DNA of 64,000 bases from Casuarina equisetifolia (Eukaryota; Streptophyta; Magnoliopsida; Fagales; Casuarinaceae). The position numbers and the translations under genes are program-made. The notes beneath the pieces were generated by a model that was not told the origin of the DNA, made no database searches, and was given only the letters and a program-made list of their open reading frames with translations. The stretch covers positions 7,818,001 to 7,882,000 of the forward strand of contig CM052354.1 in the NCBI GenBank assembly GCA_028551475.1, written 5' to 3'. Position 1 is the first letter of the stretch. Every line of letters begins with the position of its first letter. Positions 24,018 to 35,389 of this stretch are shown piece by piece.

Positions 24018-25354
24018 TTTTTTTTTTGGTTTTTAATGTAAATTGCATTAATAAAATTAATATACAAAAGCACAGGGGCATATCCCAGTATTACAACAAT
24101 TTCCAAAAGTAAACTAAGAGTAAGCAAAAATAGAGGTTGGAAGCTTCCAAATCTTACTAAAAAATATATTACCTTGAGAGGGTTTGATATTGTGAAGCAG
24201 AGAAGCTCTCCCTGAGCTCTATTCTGAGCTTTCCTTCTCATCAATGACGCAAAGAAAATTTTGCTATTATTATCTCCTTTTAACCATAAGTTTCTTGATT
24301 TATGTTTGAGAAGGATTTCTTCATGTTTACTCATAGCAAGTAACTTCTTTAGCTGTATCTTTTCCTCAGCACGAGTATCAAGATAATAAGGATTAAGCTC
24401 TAATCTGTCTTGCAATAGCTGTAAGTTTTCTCTAGCATTCTTTATATTCTTATTCAAATTACCAAATTGTGCTGCATTCAACTTCTTGAGAGGGATCTTC
24501 AACGCTTTTAATTTCTGTACCACCTGAAACATTTTTGAGCCTACTATTTCACGTTGCCATATTGATCCAACTGTAACCATGAAATCTGGGGTAGTAGTCC
24601 AGAAATTATAAAATCTAAATGAAGAATTCTTCCTGTGAGCAGTGTTGCCAAATTTAACTAAACATGGAGAATGATCTGATACTCCAGGGAGCAAAAATTC
24701 AATAACAAAGTTTCCAAATTTGCAAATCCATTCCCCATTAGTAAGAGCTCTATCAATTTTACTAGCTCTAAGACTAGCTCCTAATCCTTTATTCGTCCAT
24801 GTGAATAGTGGACCTGAATAAGGGGGTTCAATCAATGCCATATTCTCAATTATTTCATTCAATTCTGTCATTCCTTGTGTCCATCTGACATTAGGCCCGA
24901 TGCACTCACTTGTATTCCTTATTTCATTGAAATCACCCATAATTAACCAAGGAGTATCATTCACATGAAGATTATAAAAGCTAGTAAGATTAGCCCATAA
25001 GTTCCTACGTTCAATCTCCAGGTTATTTGCATAAATAGCAGACAAGAAGTATAGGTGCATACCAGATCTTTCAATATAGCAATGGACGACTTGAGATGAA
25101 GAATCTCTAACTGTAAGTTGAAAATCAGAAGCTTTCCAAAGTATCCAAATTCTACCAAGACTACTAGACCTGTAATTATGGACATAATTCCAATATGCAA
25201 ATCTTTCCTTCATAATTATATCAGCATTTCCTTCTTTGACCCTATGTTCAATCAAGATAATAATTTGGGGGCAATGGGACTTAACAAAATCAACAACCTC
25301 CTTTAATCTAGGGCTTTTGTTTAAGCCCTTAACATTCCATGATAGTACTTTCAT
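23957..25354 (-). pseudogene. LINE ORF2, AP-type endonuclease domain only
   Basis: ORF2 normally encodes an endonuclease that nicks the target and an RT that copies RNA there. This frame opens with MKVLSWNVKGLN. It has the catalytic Glu in LIEHRV (about residue 36), GDFNE (Asp141, Asn143) and SDHSP (Asp227, His228), so the nuclease residues look intact. The linker continues through HKSRNLWLKGDNNSKIFF and RRKAQNRAQGE, then runs into untranslated LINE 3' sequence and past the A-tract to a stop. It is 465 codons against well over 1000 for a full ORF2. It could give a nuclease without RT if translated. Confidence 0.9.
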
Positions 25355-26660
25355 TTATTGGATGATTATCCTTTTCCTCAATCCCCACATGCTCTATAAT
25401 AGGATTAGTCATTGTATCCTCTTCCAGTAATGCAAATTTATTGTGAGATATGACATTTTGTACCTTATCCTTTTTTCCCCCAAATGTTTCAATTTGTTTA
25501 GTGCTTGTAGTAGATTTAGTATTTGCAATTATATCTTTCCCTTTTACATTCTCCATCTCACTTGTAATTGAATTAGACTCTATAGTAATGATCTGGACAG
25601 GATGCTCTTTAGCCAAGTGCTGACTATTTAGAGAATTATCAATCTGAGGGTTTTAGGTTAAAGGAGTAACATTTTTTTTAGATACCCAAACTTCTTTCTT
25701 TGTTGCAGTACATTCTTTGTGTCCAAAGCTATTACAAATCTTGCATTTCTTAGGAATCCAACAATATTCAACATGTACTTCATAAGGTTCATCTCCTCCT
25801 ATATCAATATCAAAATTTTCAGGAAATTCACTATTGATATCCATCATAATACATACTTTAGCATATGATAATCGAAGTTTTTGTTCAGTGGCCTTATCTA
25901 TGTATAAAGGCTTACCCAACACGTTACTCACATAGCTCATACCTTTATTAGTCCATAGTACATGAGGCACATTATATAAACACACCCAAATGGGAACTGC
26001 AAAGATTTTTGTCTTCTCCAATCTAATAAGGGGATGCCATTTTTGAATAAAAAGTGGCCTACCAGCAATATCCCATATTCCAACTTCCATAACCTCCTCC
26101 ATTTTCTTCATATTCGAAAAACGAAAGAAAAAGAACCCTTCATTAGTAGCTAAGACTTCTGATAGATTCTCTTTTCCTCGCAATTTTTCTACAATACCCT
26201 TCACTAAATAATAAGAAATATTTTCAGTCAAGAAATATCCCACAAGGCAATTTGCAAAGTGATTTTTCCCTTCCTCAATAGCTTCTGGCAGAGGTTTAAT
26301 AACAAGTTTTTTCCCTTCATTGGAAGGAGGATGATAATTTAATTTTGTTGTTTTCATAAGATTGTCCATTGCAATATGTTTCCAAGACAACCCAGAGTTC
26401 CCATTAGTTGAGTTGATATTTTGGCCTATTACTCCATTTAGTGAGCTATTTCATTGAACTTTGTCTCCCACACTAACATTTACATCCACGGTATCACAAT
26501 CACCAACAATTTTAGTAGAATGAGGGCTCACAGGTTTACTTGAAGTATCCAAACTTGACTTGAAAAGTGAACCTGCAATTTCAGCTGCAATCTCAGATTT
26601 TGAGGTGTTTAAGGCTTTAGTAACATTTGTCATTTTTCCACTACGCGTACGTGACATCAA
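24018..26660 (-). mobile_element. LINE (non-LTR retrotransposon) with the reverse transcriptase deleted
   Basis: A minus-strand L1-type plant LINE. It has ORF1 (25329-26660), an overlapping ORF2 endonuclease (25354 downward), a typical 3' tail (TGTATATTAATTTTATTAATG) and a 10-A tract at 24018-24027. ORF2 passes from the endonuclease-RT linker straight into 3'-end sequence near 24195, so RT, RNase H and zinc-finger regions are missing. No target-site duplication was found, and the 5' end is uncertain. Confidence 0.85.
25329..26660 (-). pseudogene. LINE ORF1, DUF4283 plus zinc knuckle, two internal stops
   Basis: LINE ORF1 is an RNA-binding protein that coats the element's own transcript. Three pieces (26451-26660, 25653-26390, 25329-25616) lie in one frame and are separated only by a TGA and a TAA. 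The middle piece carries the DUF4283 domain (EGFFFFRFSNMKKMEEVME, GRPLFIQKWHPLIRL, VPIWVCLYNVPHVLW) and then a CCHC knuckle, CKICNSFGHKEC. The last piece, with KFALLEEDT, ends 26 bases inside ORF2. Without the two stops it would be about 440 codons, a usual size. The nearly intact state suggests a fairly young insertion. Confidence 0.88.
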
Positions 26661-27519
26661 TTCAGATAAATTGTCTTCGATTGACAGAACGAGCTTCAGG
26701 TTCTACCAACTTTACCATAAGCAGGTTGTAGGAGAACTAATTGATGTTTGAGAGAAGTACTCTGCATCCACCTTTTCCCAATTCAATCCCTACGAAGGTA
26801 AAGTCCGAGTACACTGCCCTTCGCCTGTCTTCTTTGTTTTACTTCATCATATTGTGGTCACCATCACCTGCTTCACCGCTGTAGGCATGCGACCCACTCA
26901 CCACCAACAACCAGACACAGCTTGACCCACTGATCCTCTCTCTTCCAGAAAGCCCAGCTATCACCAAAATATAGCGTTTGAATTAATAGTTGCTCGCATG
27001 AATCCCTATAGTTGAAGCATATTCAACCAAGGTACCTATTCATCTGGACTACACTAGAGGAAAGCTAGGTAAGAATAGGAAAAATGTAAACTTTCGAAAA
27101 TGTACAATCAATAATAGCTACTACCAAAAAATAATGCTAATTTTGAGCCAACTCAGTTCCAAATACTTCAACAAATTTCATAGGTACTTCTTATTGCATC
27201 ATGAATAATATTTTTAACGATGCATACATGATTGATATCAGGCTAAAAACCACATCATTTGTGGTGAACAAGGTTTTTTTTTTTTTCTTCCTATCATTCA
27301 CAATCACTCCAATCTCACCACATCAAAATGTTCCCTTAGTGGTAACATTTGCTCTATCACAAAAATTGGCATTACAACTTTTACTCCAACTTTATCTTTA
27401 CGAAATGTCTCGTTTGTGCTAAAATTGTAATTCAATCTTTATATGTAGCTTTAGGACTAGGACACGGTCCTTTTATGACAAAAAAAAAAAGAAAAAGAAA
27501 AAAAGACCTACACTTGGAT
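26661..27519. other. Possible LINE 5' region, otherwise non-coding
   Basis: The first 200-300 bases may be the LINE 5' untranslated region. No boundary or target-site duplication is visible, and no other gene is recognised. A T-tract lies near 27272-27283. Confidence 0.4.
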
Positions 27520-27840
27520 ACATGATTTACTTCAAGATCTTGGTGTGAAAATCGAGGAGCTAGTATCCTTGTTTGCTACAACAAGGTTGCATTCAAATTT
27601 GCAGTGAATCTCATATTTCACGAGAGAGGCAAGCACATAGAAATTAATTGTAACTTCACTAGAGAAAAGGTCCATCAGCACACGAGTTTATACAGAACAT
27701 GATCCACAAAAGAGGAAGATGTTACGGACGTTATTAATCTAATATCTTTTAGTGATCTTGCAAAGTCTTGACAGTTCACGAGCTCGTTAACCATGAGTTT
27801 CACATTCTGAAACAAAAAATATTGGTGAGAACGACAAATT
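27520..27840 (+). pseudogene. Copia RNase H tail fragment
   Basis: Plus-strand phrases resembling LLQDLGVKIEELVSLF, LIFHERGKHIEINCNFTREK and a following decayed C-terminal region match the end of Copia RNase H. Frames change several times. It is separate from the next fragment, which restarts at integrase. Confidence 0.65.
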
Positions 27841-28204
27841 TCTTTCTTGGGTGATTAGAAAGAGCACGATATTTCATCGTTCTTAGGGCTAAGCGTCAAC
27901 TTTACAACCTAGTATCTTCAATAAATATCACGGTAGATGTTTATTCTACTATTCTTAAACCTTTGGCATGTAACGCTTCTCAATGGTGAATATGTGTGTA
28001 AAACAATATGTATAAACACAATATTTTGAATACTAAACAAACGTTTTGATATTACCGTTTTGTACATACTATGTGTTATACATCCCTAAAGGTTGTTTGT
28101 ATAACTTGTCCCTTGGCAAAACAAATTTGTTTCCCCTTTCATCACACACATCATGTACAACCTCTACTTTTCTTTTTCTTTTTTAATCTCATTCACACTG
28201 ATAT

Positions 28205-29345
28205 ATGAGGTCTTCGTGAGAACTCTAATCATGATAGATCATAATATTTTCTTATTATTGTTGATGATTTTTCACATCACACTTGGATGTATCTCATGAG
28301 GTATAAGAGTTAAGTTTTCTATCTTTTGCCATGTTTCATTGCTATGGTGGAAACACAACTTCGTACACTTGGGCATTGTTAGAAAGCCACTTTATTATCA
28401 TGACCCTAAAAGAGTGGACACCATGACTAGTGAGATCCCTACATAAAAGGTCAATCAAATGTGGGTGTTGGTCAATTTGGCCTAAGTGCATAGGCTAATT
28501 GGTTGTTGATGGGTTTATAAAATGAAGTATTTTGTTGATGGTTCTATTGAAGGGTATATGACTCATCTTGTGGCAAAAGGCTTTATTCAATGATATGAGA
28601 TTGATTATCAAAAGACATTCTTTCATGTGACCAACTTGGTAATTGTCAGGTGCATGTCAGCTATAGCATCTATGTTTTGTTGTTTACTTCATTAGATAAA
28701 TGTACATAATGCATTTTTATAAGGGGATATTCATAAGGATGTGTACATGTCACTTCCCTCAAGGATACATACTCCAATTGGTGGTCTACTAAGGATGTAT
28801 AAAGTCAATTGATGGTCTAAATAGGCATTGTTGTTGCTAAGTTTGCAAATACTCTCATTCAAGTCAATTTTCAGTAGTCATGGCAGGAATTATGCCTTAA
28901 ATTGACACTTAGGTGTAGGAACACAATTGTAGCTTTGTTGACCCATGCAAATAAATACTAGTTATATGGAATAATGAGGAGGTTGTCAAGCAGGTGAATT
29001 CTCACCTTCATTCTTGATCTCACATGAAAGACTTTGGAGTAGACCAAGTTTTTATTTGGGATTGACATTGCATGCTTTGAAGTTGGGATTTATATTATTC
29101 AGTGTAAGTGCACGCAAAAGCTAGTTTTAAAGGTTGGACTTTTTAGAGTCAAGCCATATAAGATAGCTATGTTTCAAAATGTGAAATCACTTCTTTGGAA
29201 TTTGATGTCTATGCACTTGTTAAGATTCAAGATCGTCCATTAGATGATCCTACTTTGTATCAGTGGCTTCTTGGATGACTCATTTACCTCATTCACATTA
29301 GGCCAAACATTAACTATTTTGTTCATCATTCAAAAATAGAGAGGT
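28205..29345 (+). pseudogene. Decayed Copia integrase to reverse transcriptase
   Basis: Plus-strand order is integrase core (VDDFSHHTWMYLMRYKS), then after a deleted linker the RT N-terminus (LVAKGFIQ, YEIDYQKTFFHVTNLVIV) and a piece like DIHKDVYMSLPS. Stops occur every 20-40 codons. The catalytic YVDD cannot be found. The order confirms Copia, and nothing functional remains. Confidence 0.75.
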
Positions 29346-29703
29346 TGCAATCTTAAAATCTAGAAAAGAAGTTTTATAATAATAGTATAATGATAGATTA
29401 TCAATTAATTAAAAATTTAAATTGACTAATCCTTAAATGAATACATTGACAAACTTCTAGGCGTTTGTTTTTCTCAATAATCAATTAGAAAAATTATTAT
29501 GTAAGAGAGTACTTGAATCCTAGACTACAAATAAAATGAACCTAGTTTTTAATTAGTAGTCTAAAATGTCTACTTACAGCATTAATTCATTACTGCTAGA
29601 CACGGCTTTTGCCCCTCAAAATGGAGCTGCACCGAGCTTCTTCTTTGTGTGGACCGAACGGGAACAAGCCGCTGACTTCGCCGGACCATTCACATTCCTT
29701 CTG

Positions 29704-30290
29704 CTATATGCAACATTCCCACAAAACATTGTCGAAATCGAACATATTTAGAAAAATATTTAATTCTTGAATAATGAAATTGAGTTCTCCAACAACCACA
29801 AACTCGTCCGTATCTCCCTGTTCATGCATTGAAGTTGCAGAAAAAACAAAAACTGGGTAGGCGATGCCCTTTATTTTAATACCACTTGTATTTTTCACGC
29901 CTTCACTCATGACGATGATATGGACCAATGAACAGCGAATATATTTAACGAGACATTCACCGTGCACAGTCAAGCGGATCAATTCATGTTTATGGAGACC
30001 TAAGAGTCTCACAAATAAAAATGAAAAATGAAGTCTTTGTAAATTATTAACGAAAAAGATTGAGTTCTCCAATAACCACAAAATCGTTTGTATCACCCTG
30101 TTCATTTATTGAAGTTGCAGAAGAGACAAAAGCTTGGTTGGTGATGCCCTTCATTTCAACACCACTTGTTACCTTTTTCACGCCTTTATTTATGGCAATG
30201 ATGTGGACGAATAGACAGCAAAGATATTTAATTAGACATTCAACGTGCACAGTCAAGCGGACAAAGTCTTAGTAAATTATTAACAATAAA
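29704..30290 (-). repeat. Tandemly duplicated unknown reading frame
   Basis: Two units of roughly 230-270 bp (about 29770-30056 and 30059-30290) encode similar minus-strand peptides. One reads LTVHGECLVKYIRCSLVHII and VVVGELN, the other LTVHVECLIKYLCCLFVHII and VVIGELN. Both contain a conserved SATS(M/I)(H/N)EQGDT phrase. I do not recognise the family. Retention of protein-level similarity despite base changes suggests former coding sequence. Confidence 0.55.
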
Positions 30291-30659
30291 AAATTATTGA
30301 TAAGTACTTTCTATCAAGTTTTGTTTATGATGCGGACCAGCCGGAGCAAGTAAGAGTTTACTCGGCAAATTTTCACCAAATGAATGTAATACAAGGAGAT
30401 GAATCTCTCCTTCAGACAATTTGCAACTCAGACATCTCAAAAAGAAAATCAAAGACTTAAGATTAACGCGTTTAGGTTTGTTTTGACTTGGTTTGAGATA
30501 CGAAAATAAATGCGGGGGGTCGTTCTTGTTTCTACTTTTATAAGGATTAGAGGAAAGCACTGAAGTAACACCGTTCTAACATTTCTACATGTCTTCACAA
30601 AAAAGCAAAAGGTTACGCATGCTTGCTTGTCTACTTGTCTGAGAGTGATATGAACCAAG

Positions 30660-32290
30660 TTAAGGACTAAATTTTTCAGCTTTGAAAGCTGACAAGACGG
30701 CGACGACGGCGATGGTACCTTATAAGAGACAGCGGAGGGAGGGAGTGAAACACGTTTTATGAAGATCCTTGGACAATGAAGCCTTCGGTGTCCATTCTTT
30801 CCTAAATATGGGCATATATCAAGCACATGTATGAAAGAAACCAGGATAAGTGATTCGTGCCACATTTCTGTCAATGAATTCAGCTTTCCTTTTTTTTTTT
30901 TCCTCCCTATATACGGGGAAGCAAGTAATTAAGAAGGAAAGGACTAAATGGTTCTATGATTGATGATCCCGCTAAAGTGTGTAAGAAGATTATTTGACAC
31001 TAGTTTTAAGGTGGAACATCACACCACAAGGAAGACTTTTCGCGACTAGCAAGACATTTTAGAGTACAAGTGAAGGGATATTTTGGACCATTCAGCTGGT
31101 AAAAACATGATTGCAATTTTTGTGAGACCTCTGTTCATATATAGGGGTGCAAGAAGAAGAAAGAATATGCTATAAGTGAGAATTCAACCCATAGAAAAGC
31201 CTGAGAGATTAGATTTGAAAGGGAAAAGACTCTGCAGCCGATCTCAGGCAATATCAGCATTTCTTCGAAGCAAATCTTCCCAAGTCTTTTACCATCCATT
31301 TCAATTATTATGTACGCTTTATGTGTTTTCTTAAATTCATAGGTAACTTTGTTTATAGATCGGTCATTAAGAGAACAAAAAAAAAAAAATGGATCTCCTA
31401 TACGGCCCATGTCGGGTATGTTCGACTTATGGGAAATTTAATAACACATATATATATATTGCTGGTTCCTAGAAGTAAATGTGAGAAATATAATAAAGAG
31501 TAACTTTTTTCCTTTCTGACAAAGAACGAAGCAATTGCAAAAGTTACGTAAAAAATTACCCCTTTTTGCGATTTAAACACTCATGAGAGGCCAGGCTGTT
31601 CATCCACACAGGGTCCCGATTCCATACCATTAGGTAAAATATTCAAACGTCAGTAGGAACGGTGAAGCAACGTGAAACTCGAATGTTGGCGCTAAAAAAT
31701 ATTCTCGAGAAAGTGTAGTGAGCAACGTGATAACTAAAAAATGAGCCTCAGATGGGGAAGATGGACTAGTTAAGTGGGAACGGTTAATAAAGCATAAAAA
31801 AGAGCGACTCATGTCCAGGTCTTGCTCAGAGTCCATAGCTTATTATTTTGCAAAAAGTATGGCGAGCCATGTTTAAGTTATAATATCATGGCGTGTCCAG
31901 GTCTTGCCCGCTAAATGCGTTATGTGCTTTGTGGTTTTACATTCAAAAGGTAAGAAGTAAACTCCTGACAGCTGTAGGGACAAAGCACTGTTTCTCTATG
32001 TTCAATTTGAAAGAAGAGTAGTTGCATTACCAGCGACATGTGCTTTAGCGTTTGGGTTATTGTGTAATTTGGTTTTAAATAGTTTCAATTATTAAAATAA
32101 CCCCGTCTGTCTGTGTTAACACTTTAATATAGGATTTGTTATTAGAATAATAAAGCAACCAAGTCTTCACAAGTCTACGCCAAAAAAAGAAAAAAAAAAG
32201 ATTTGGTACTTCAATGATAAAATAGTATGAAAATGTATATGAGAAGGATTTGGCATTTGATTTCCAAGGATTTGGCGTTTGTAGACACGC
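30660..32290 (+). pseudogene. Gutted duplicate of the DUF247 gene (5' module plus 3' flank, no body)
   Basis: 30660-31465 parallels 32680-33320 of the intact gene: promoter, a TATA-like TCATATATAGG near 31135, exon 1 and the start of the intron. 31475-32290 parallels 35390-36180, downstream of the intact gene. The roughly 2 kb between (rest of intron, exon 2, 3' UTR) is missing, with a junction near 31468-31473. The exon-1 start codon is also lost, ATGGGAGAC having become AAGGGAAAAGAC. No DUF247 protein can be made. Confidence 0.8.
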
Positions 32291-32339
32291 ACTACAATTG
32301 CAAAAGAAGTCTTCGGAGTCTAGTCTCCTCCAATTATAT

Positions 32340-32600
32340 AGTATGTGCATAGATCAAGCACATGTTTTATATGTATGGGGAAGCAAATAATTAGTAAGAA
32401 AAAGACTAATTCGTTCTATCATCGATGACCCTGTTAACATTTGTAAGAAGATTGTCTGACACAAGTTTTAAGGTGGAAAATTATAAGAAGAAGAAGACTT
32501 TGGTGAGTAGCAAAACTTTCCGGGACCATTCAGCAGAACGTAAAAAGAGGAAAGAATATGTTATAAATGAGAAATCACTTTGGATTAGAGAAAAAAAAAT
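32340..32600 (+). repeat. Third, partial copy of the DUF247 5' module
   Basis: Phrases around ATCAAGCACATGTTTTA, GGGGAAGCAAATAATTAGTA, TTCTATCATCGATGACC, AGTTTTAAGGTGGAAAA and GACCATTCAGC match both 30890-31130 and 32780-33000. It stops before exon 1. It lies between the gutted copy and the intact gene. Confidence 0.7.
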
Positions 32601-33018
32601 CATTTACATTTAATTACAAGTTTTTTTTTTCTCTTCAGTGTGAGACTTATTGCCTCCAACAGGTACACCAACTAATTTTTTCAATTCTAAAAGCTGTCAA
32701 CTACTACGACAGTGAAACTTCGTAAGAGACCCAACGGGGGGTTGTGAAACACATTTTACTAGAATATGTGCATATCAAGCACATGTTTTACATGTATGCG
32801 GAGGCAAATAATTGATAAGTCAATAAGACTAAATCGTTCTATGATTGATGATCCTATTGACATTTTTAAAGAAGATTATTGGACACAAGGTGGAAAATTA
32901 TACCACAAGGAAGACCTTTTGCGACTAGCAAAACTTTTTAGGGTATGAGGAAGGGATGTTTCGGACCATTCAGCTGGCAAAAGCACGATTTAGTAATTTT
33001 GTGGGACCCTCTTGTGTG

Positions 33019-33027
33019 TATATATAG
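33019..33027 (+). promoter_or_regulatory. TATA box of the DUF247 gene
   Basis: TATATATAG lies 75 bases before the ATG at 33102, a normal plant distance for a 5' UTR of about 45-50 nt. The same element survives in the gutted duplicate near 31135. Confidence 0.6.
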
Positions 33028-33101
33028 TGTGCAAGAAGAGGAAAGGATATGCTAAAAGTGGGAAACCAACCCATAGAAAAGCCTGAGAGACTGCATTTGA
33101 A

Positions 33102-34977
33102 ATGGGAGACTCTGCAGCCGATCCCAAGCAACATCAGCATTCCTTCGAAGCAAACTTCCATGGTCCTTCACCATGCATTTCATTTACAATGTACGTTTTG
33201 ATGAGTTTTCTTAAATTCATAAATAAGTTTGTTTATAGATCGGTCATTAAAAGGGGGGAAAAAAAGGATCTCCAATACAGCTGATGTTGGGTATATTCAA
33301 CTCAGGTGTTGCTGGTTTCCTAAATTTTTTTGAATTGCAGTACTATAAGCTTCTTAGTCACGTACTTCGGCTTCATTAGAGCTCACTGATGAATCTGGTT
33401 TTAGACATATATTCTTTTTACCAGAAATTGCTGTTTACTTTATCACCAGGAACGCGAAATTGAAGACGGAGCCCCCGGCCTGCTCCGAAGCTGGTCCATC
33501 GGATCACCCAGAGAAGCAGTCGCCGTCACACTGGTCTACGCATCAGCAAGTCCCTCAAGCCCCCTCAACTTCAATCACCGCAAAAGAACCCCCGGCGTCA
33601 ATCATTAACATTTCAGCCTTAGCTTCAATCACCGGAAAAGAACCCCTGGAATCAATCATTCACGTTTCAAGAGGAGAGGGAGCTCCAAACCGGCCTGGGT
33701 GCTGCATCTACAAGGTTCCCGACAAACTTCGGATGATTAATGAAAAAGCCTACACTCCTAAGCTGATTTCAATAGGCCCATTTCATTACGGCCGAGAAGA
33801 ACTCAGGCGCTTTGTACCACTTAAACAAGAATATTCCAAGGCATTCTGTGGTCGGACTGGGAAGAAAGAAAGTGATCTGTTAAGCAGAATTGAGGAAAAT
33901 GAAGTAGAAATCCGCCGCTGCTATTCTGAGGAATTTAATCTCAAATCGAAAGACTTTCAAGACATGTTCCTATTAGATGCGACCTTCATCATTGAGCTCT
34001 TCTTGAGGTACCATGAACACGAACAATACTTGAGGTACGAGGAACTCGAAAATTATCCAGTGACAGATTATGTATTAAGTAACCCTTGGATGACATTCCA
34101 CATAAAGCAGGACTTATATCTACTGGAGAACCAGCTTCCATACAGGTTTCTCAAGAAATTCTATCGTTCTGTCTTCGACGAAGCAGATGACTTTCCTCTT
34201 ACTGAGCTTGCCTTTAATTTCTTTTTCCCGGATGGGCACCGGCTATCCGTGCAGCAGAAAATTGAACATTTCACTGATTTGCAAAGAGCAGTTTTCCGTC
34301 CTACGAACCATAAACCAGCCAAACATTCCCATTATCTAAAACAAACAGCTACAAAGCTTGACGAGGCAGGACTGGAATTCGAAAAAGTCGAGCTAGATTG
34401 GAGTAAGGGATCCTTACTTGATATACATTTTGCAAAGAATAAGTATTTGGAACGCTTCCCGTGCCTCAATTTCTCTTGGCTTTTTGCTTGCTTACCATGC
34501 TTTAAACGCTGTCGCGGCATCAAGCGTGTGCAGTGTATCTTGAAAGTCCCACAACTTGAGATAGACGAACAAACAGAAACTCTTTTCCGAAACCTGATGG
34601 CCCTGGAGCAGTTTCATTATCCACGTGACACTTACATATGTAATTATATTGTGCTGTTGGATGCTCTCATCACCACTAAAGAAGACGTATGTTTTCTTGT
34701 TGATAAAGAGGTTATTCTCAACAAGCTCGGTAGCAGCAAGGCAGTGACAACTCTGATTAACGGACTTGGCCTAGAGATTAAGGAAGATAAGACTTGTTAC
34801 TATGATCTCATTGAAGACCTTACTAAACACTGTAAAAGCCCTTGGAACAGTCTGGTGGCATCATTGAGAAGTGTGTATTTCCGCGATTTCTGGAGAGGAA
34901 CAGCGACTATTGTTGGAATACTAGTCCTATGTTTCACTTTCTGGAATTTCCTTAAGCCTTTCGTCCTGAAGGTTTGA
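33102..34977 (+). CDS. DUF247 (UPF0481) membrane-anchored protein, two exons, 538 aa
   Basis: DUF247 proteins are plant-specific and mostly of unknown biochemistry; grass members are self-incompatibility determinants. Exon 1 (33102-33190) encodes MGDSAADPKQ onward and ends at a GTACGT donor. The intron is 33191-33449, with a pyrimidine-rich CACCAG acceptor. Exon 2 (33450-34977) continues in phase, the split codon being Met30. A Pro/Ser-rich tail contains a near-duplicated phrase (SITAKEPPASIINISA, SITGKEPLESIIHVS). The domain begins at CCIYKVP, about residue 114, and carries PKLISIGPFHYGREELR, FLLDATFIIELFLR and DLYLLENQLPYRFLKKFY. A Cys-rich loop (LFACLPCFKRCRG) precedes the C-terminal half. 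The single predicted membrane helix, TATIVGILVLCFTFWNFL, is near the C-terminus, followed by KPFVLKV. No stop or frameshift is seen, and this is the best gene in the window. Without exon 1 the frame would have no ATG at its start, which supports the two-exon model. Confidence 0.9.
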
Positions 34978-35389
34978 GGCATCTGTGGCTTGTTGCAGTG
35001 CTCTAGTTGTTGATCCCATTAATAAGATCAGAACTTTGTAATCTTGTTTAGCTTTTACTATGCTGTTGTCTTCATGGATTTTACCAACTATTTTCTTGTT
35101 GTGAGTTTGTCAAGTTCTATTAGCTTCTGTGGAGTTTTTTTTTCAGCAATGAAAAATCTATGTATTCTTAATAGATGCTAATGTGAGTTCTCCCTCTGCT
35201 GGAAATGGGTATGGATTCTTTCTTAAGAGTTCAGTTTTTAACAGAGACAGATGGCTTTGAATTGAAATAGCATTAAATAAACATTTTCCCTCTTGAGAGA
35301 AGAGTGGTGTTGGAAACTTTAGTGAAAAATTAAAACTCTCGAGGAATTTCTAATGAACCTTCAACTCATTTTCTTTACAACTAAAAGCA

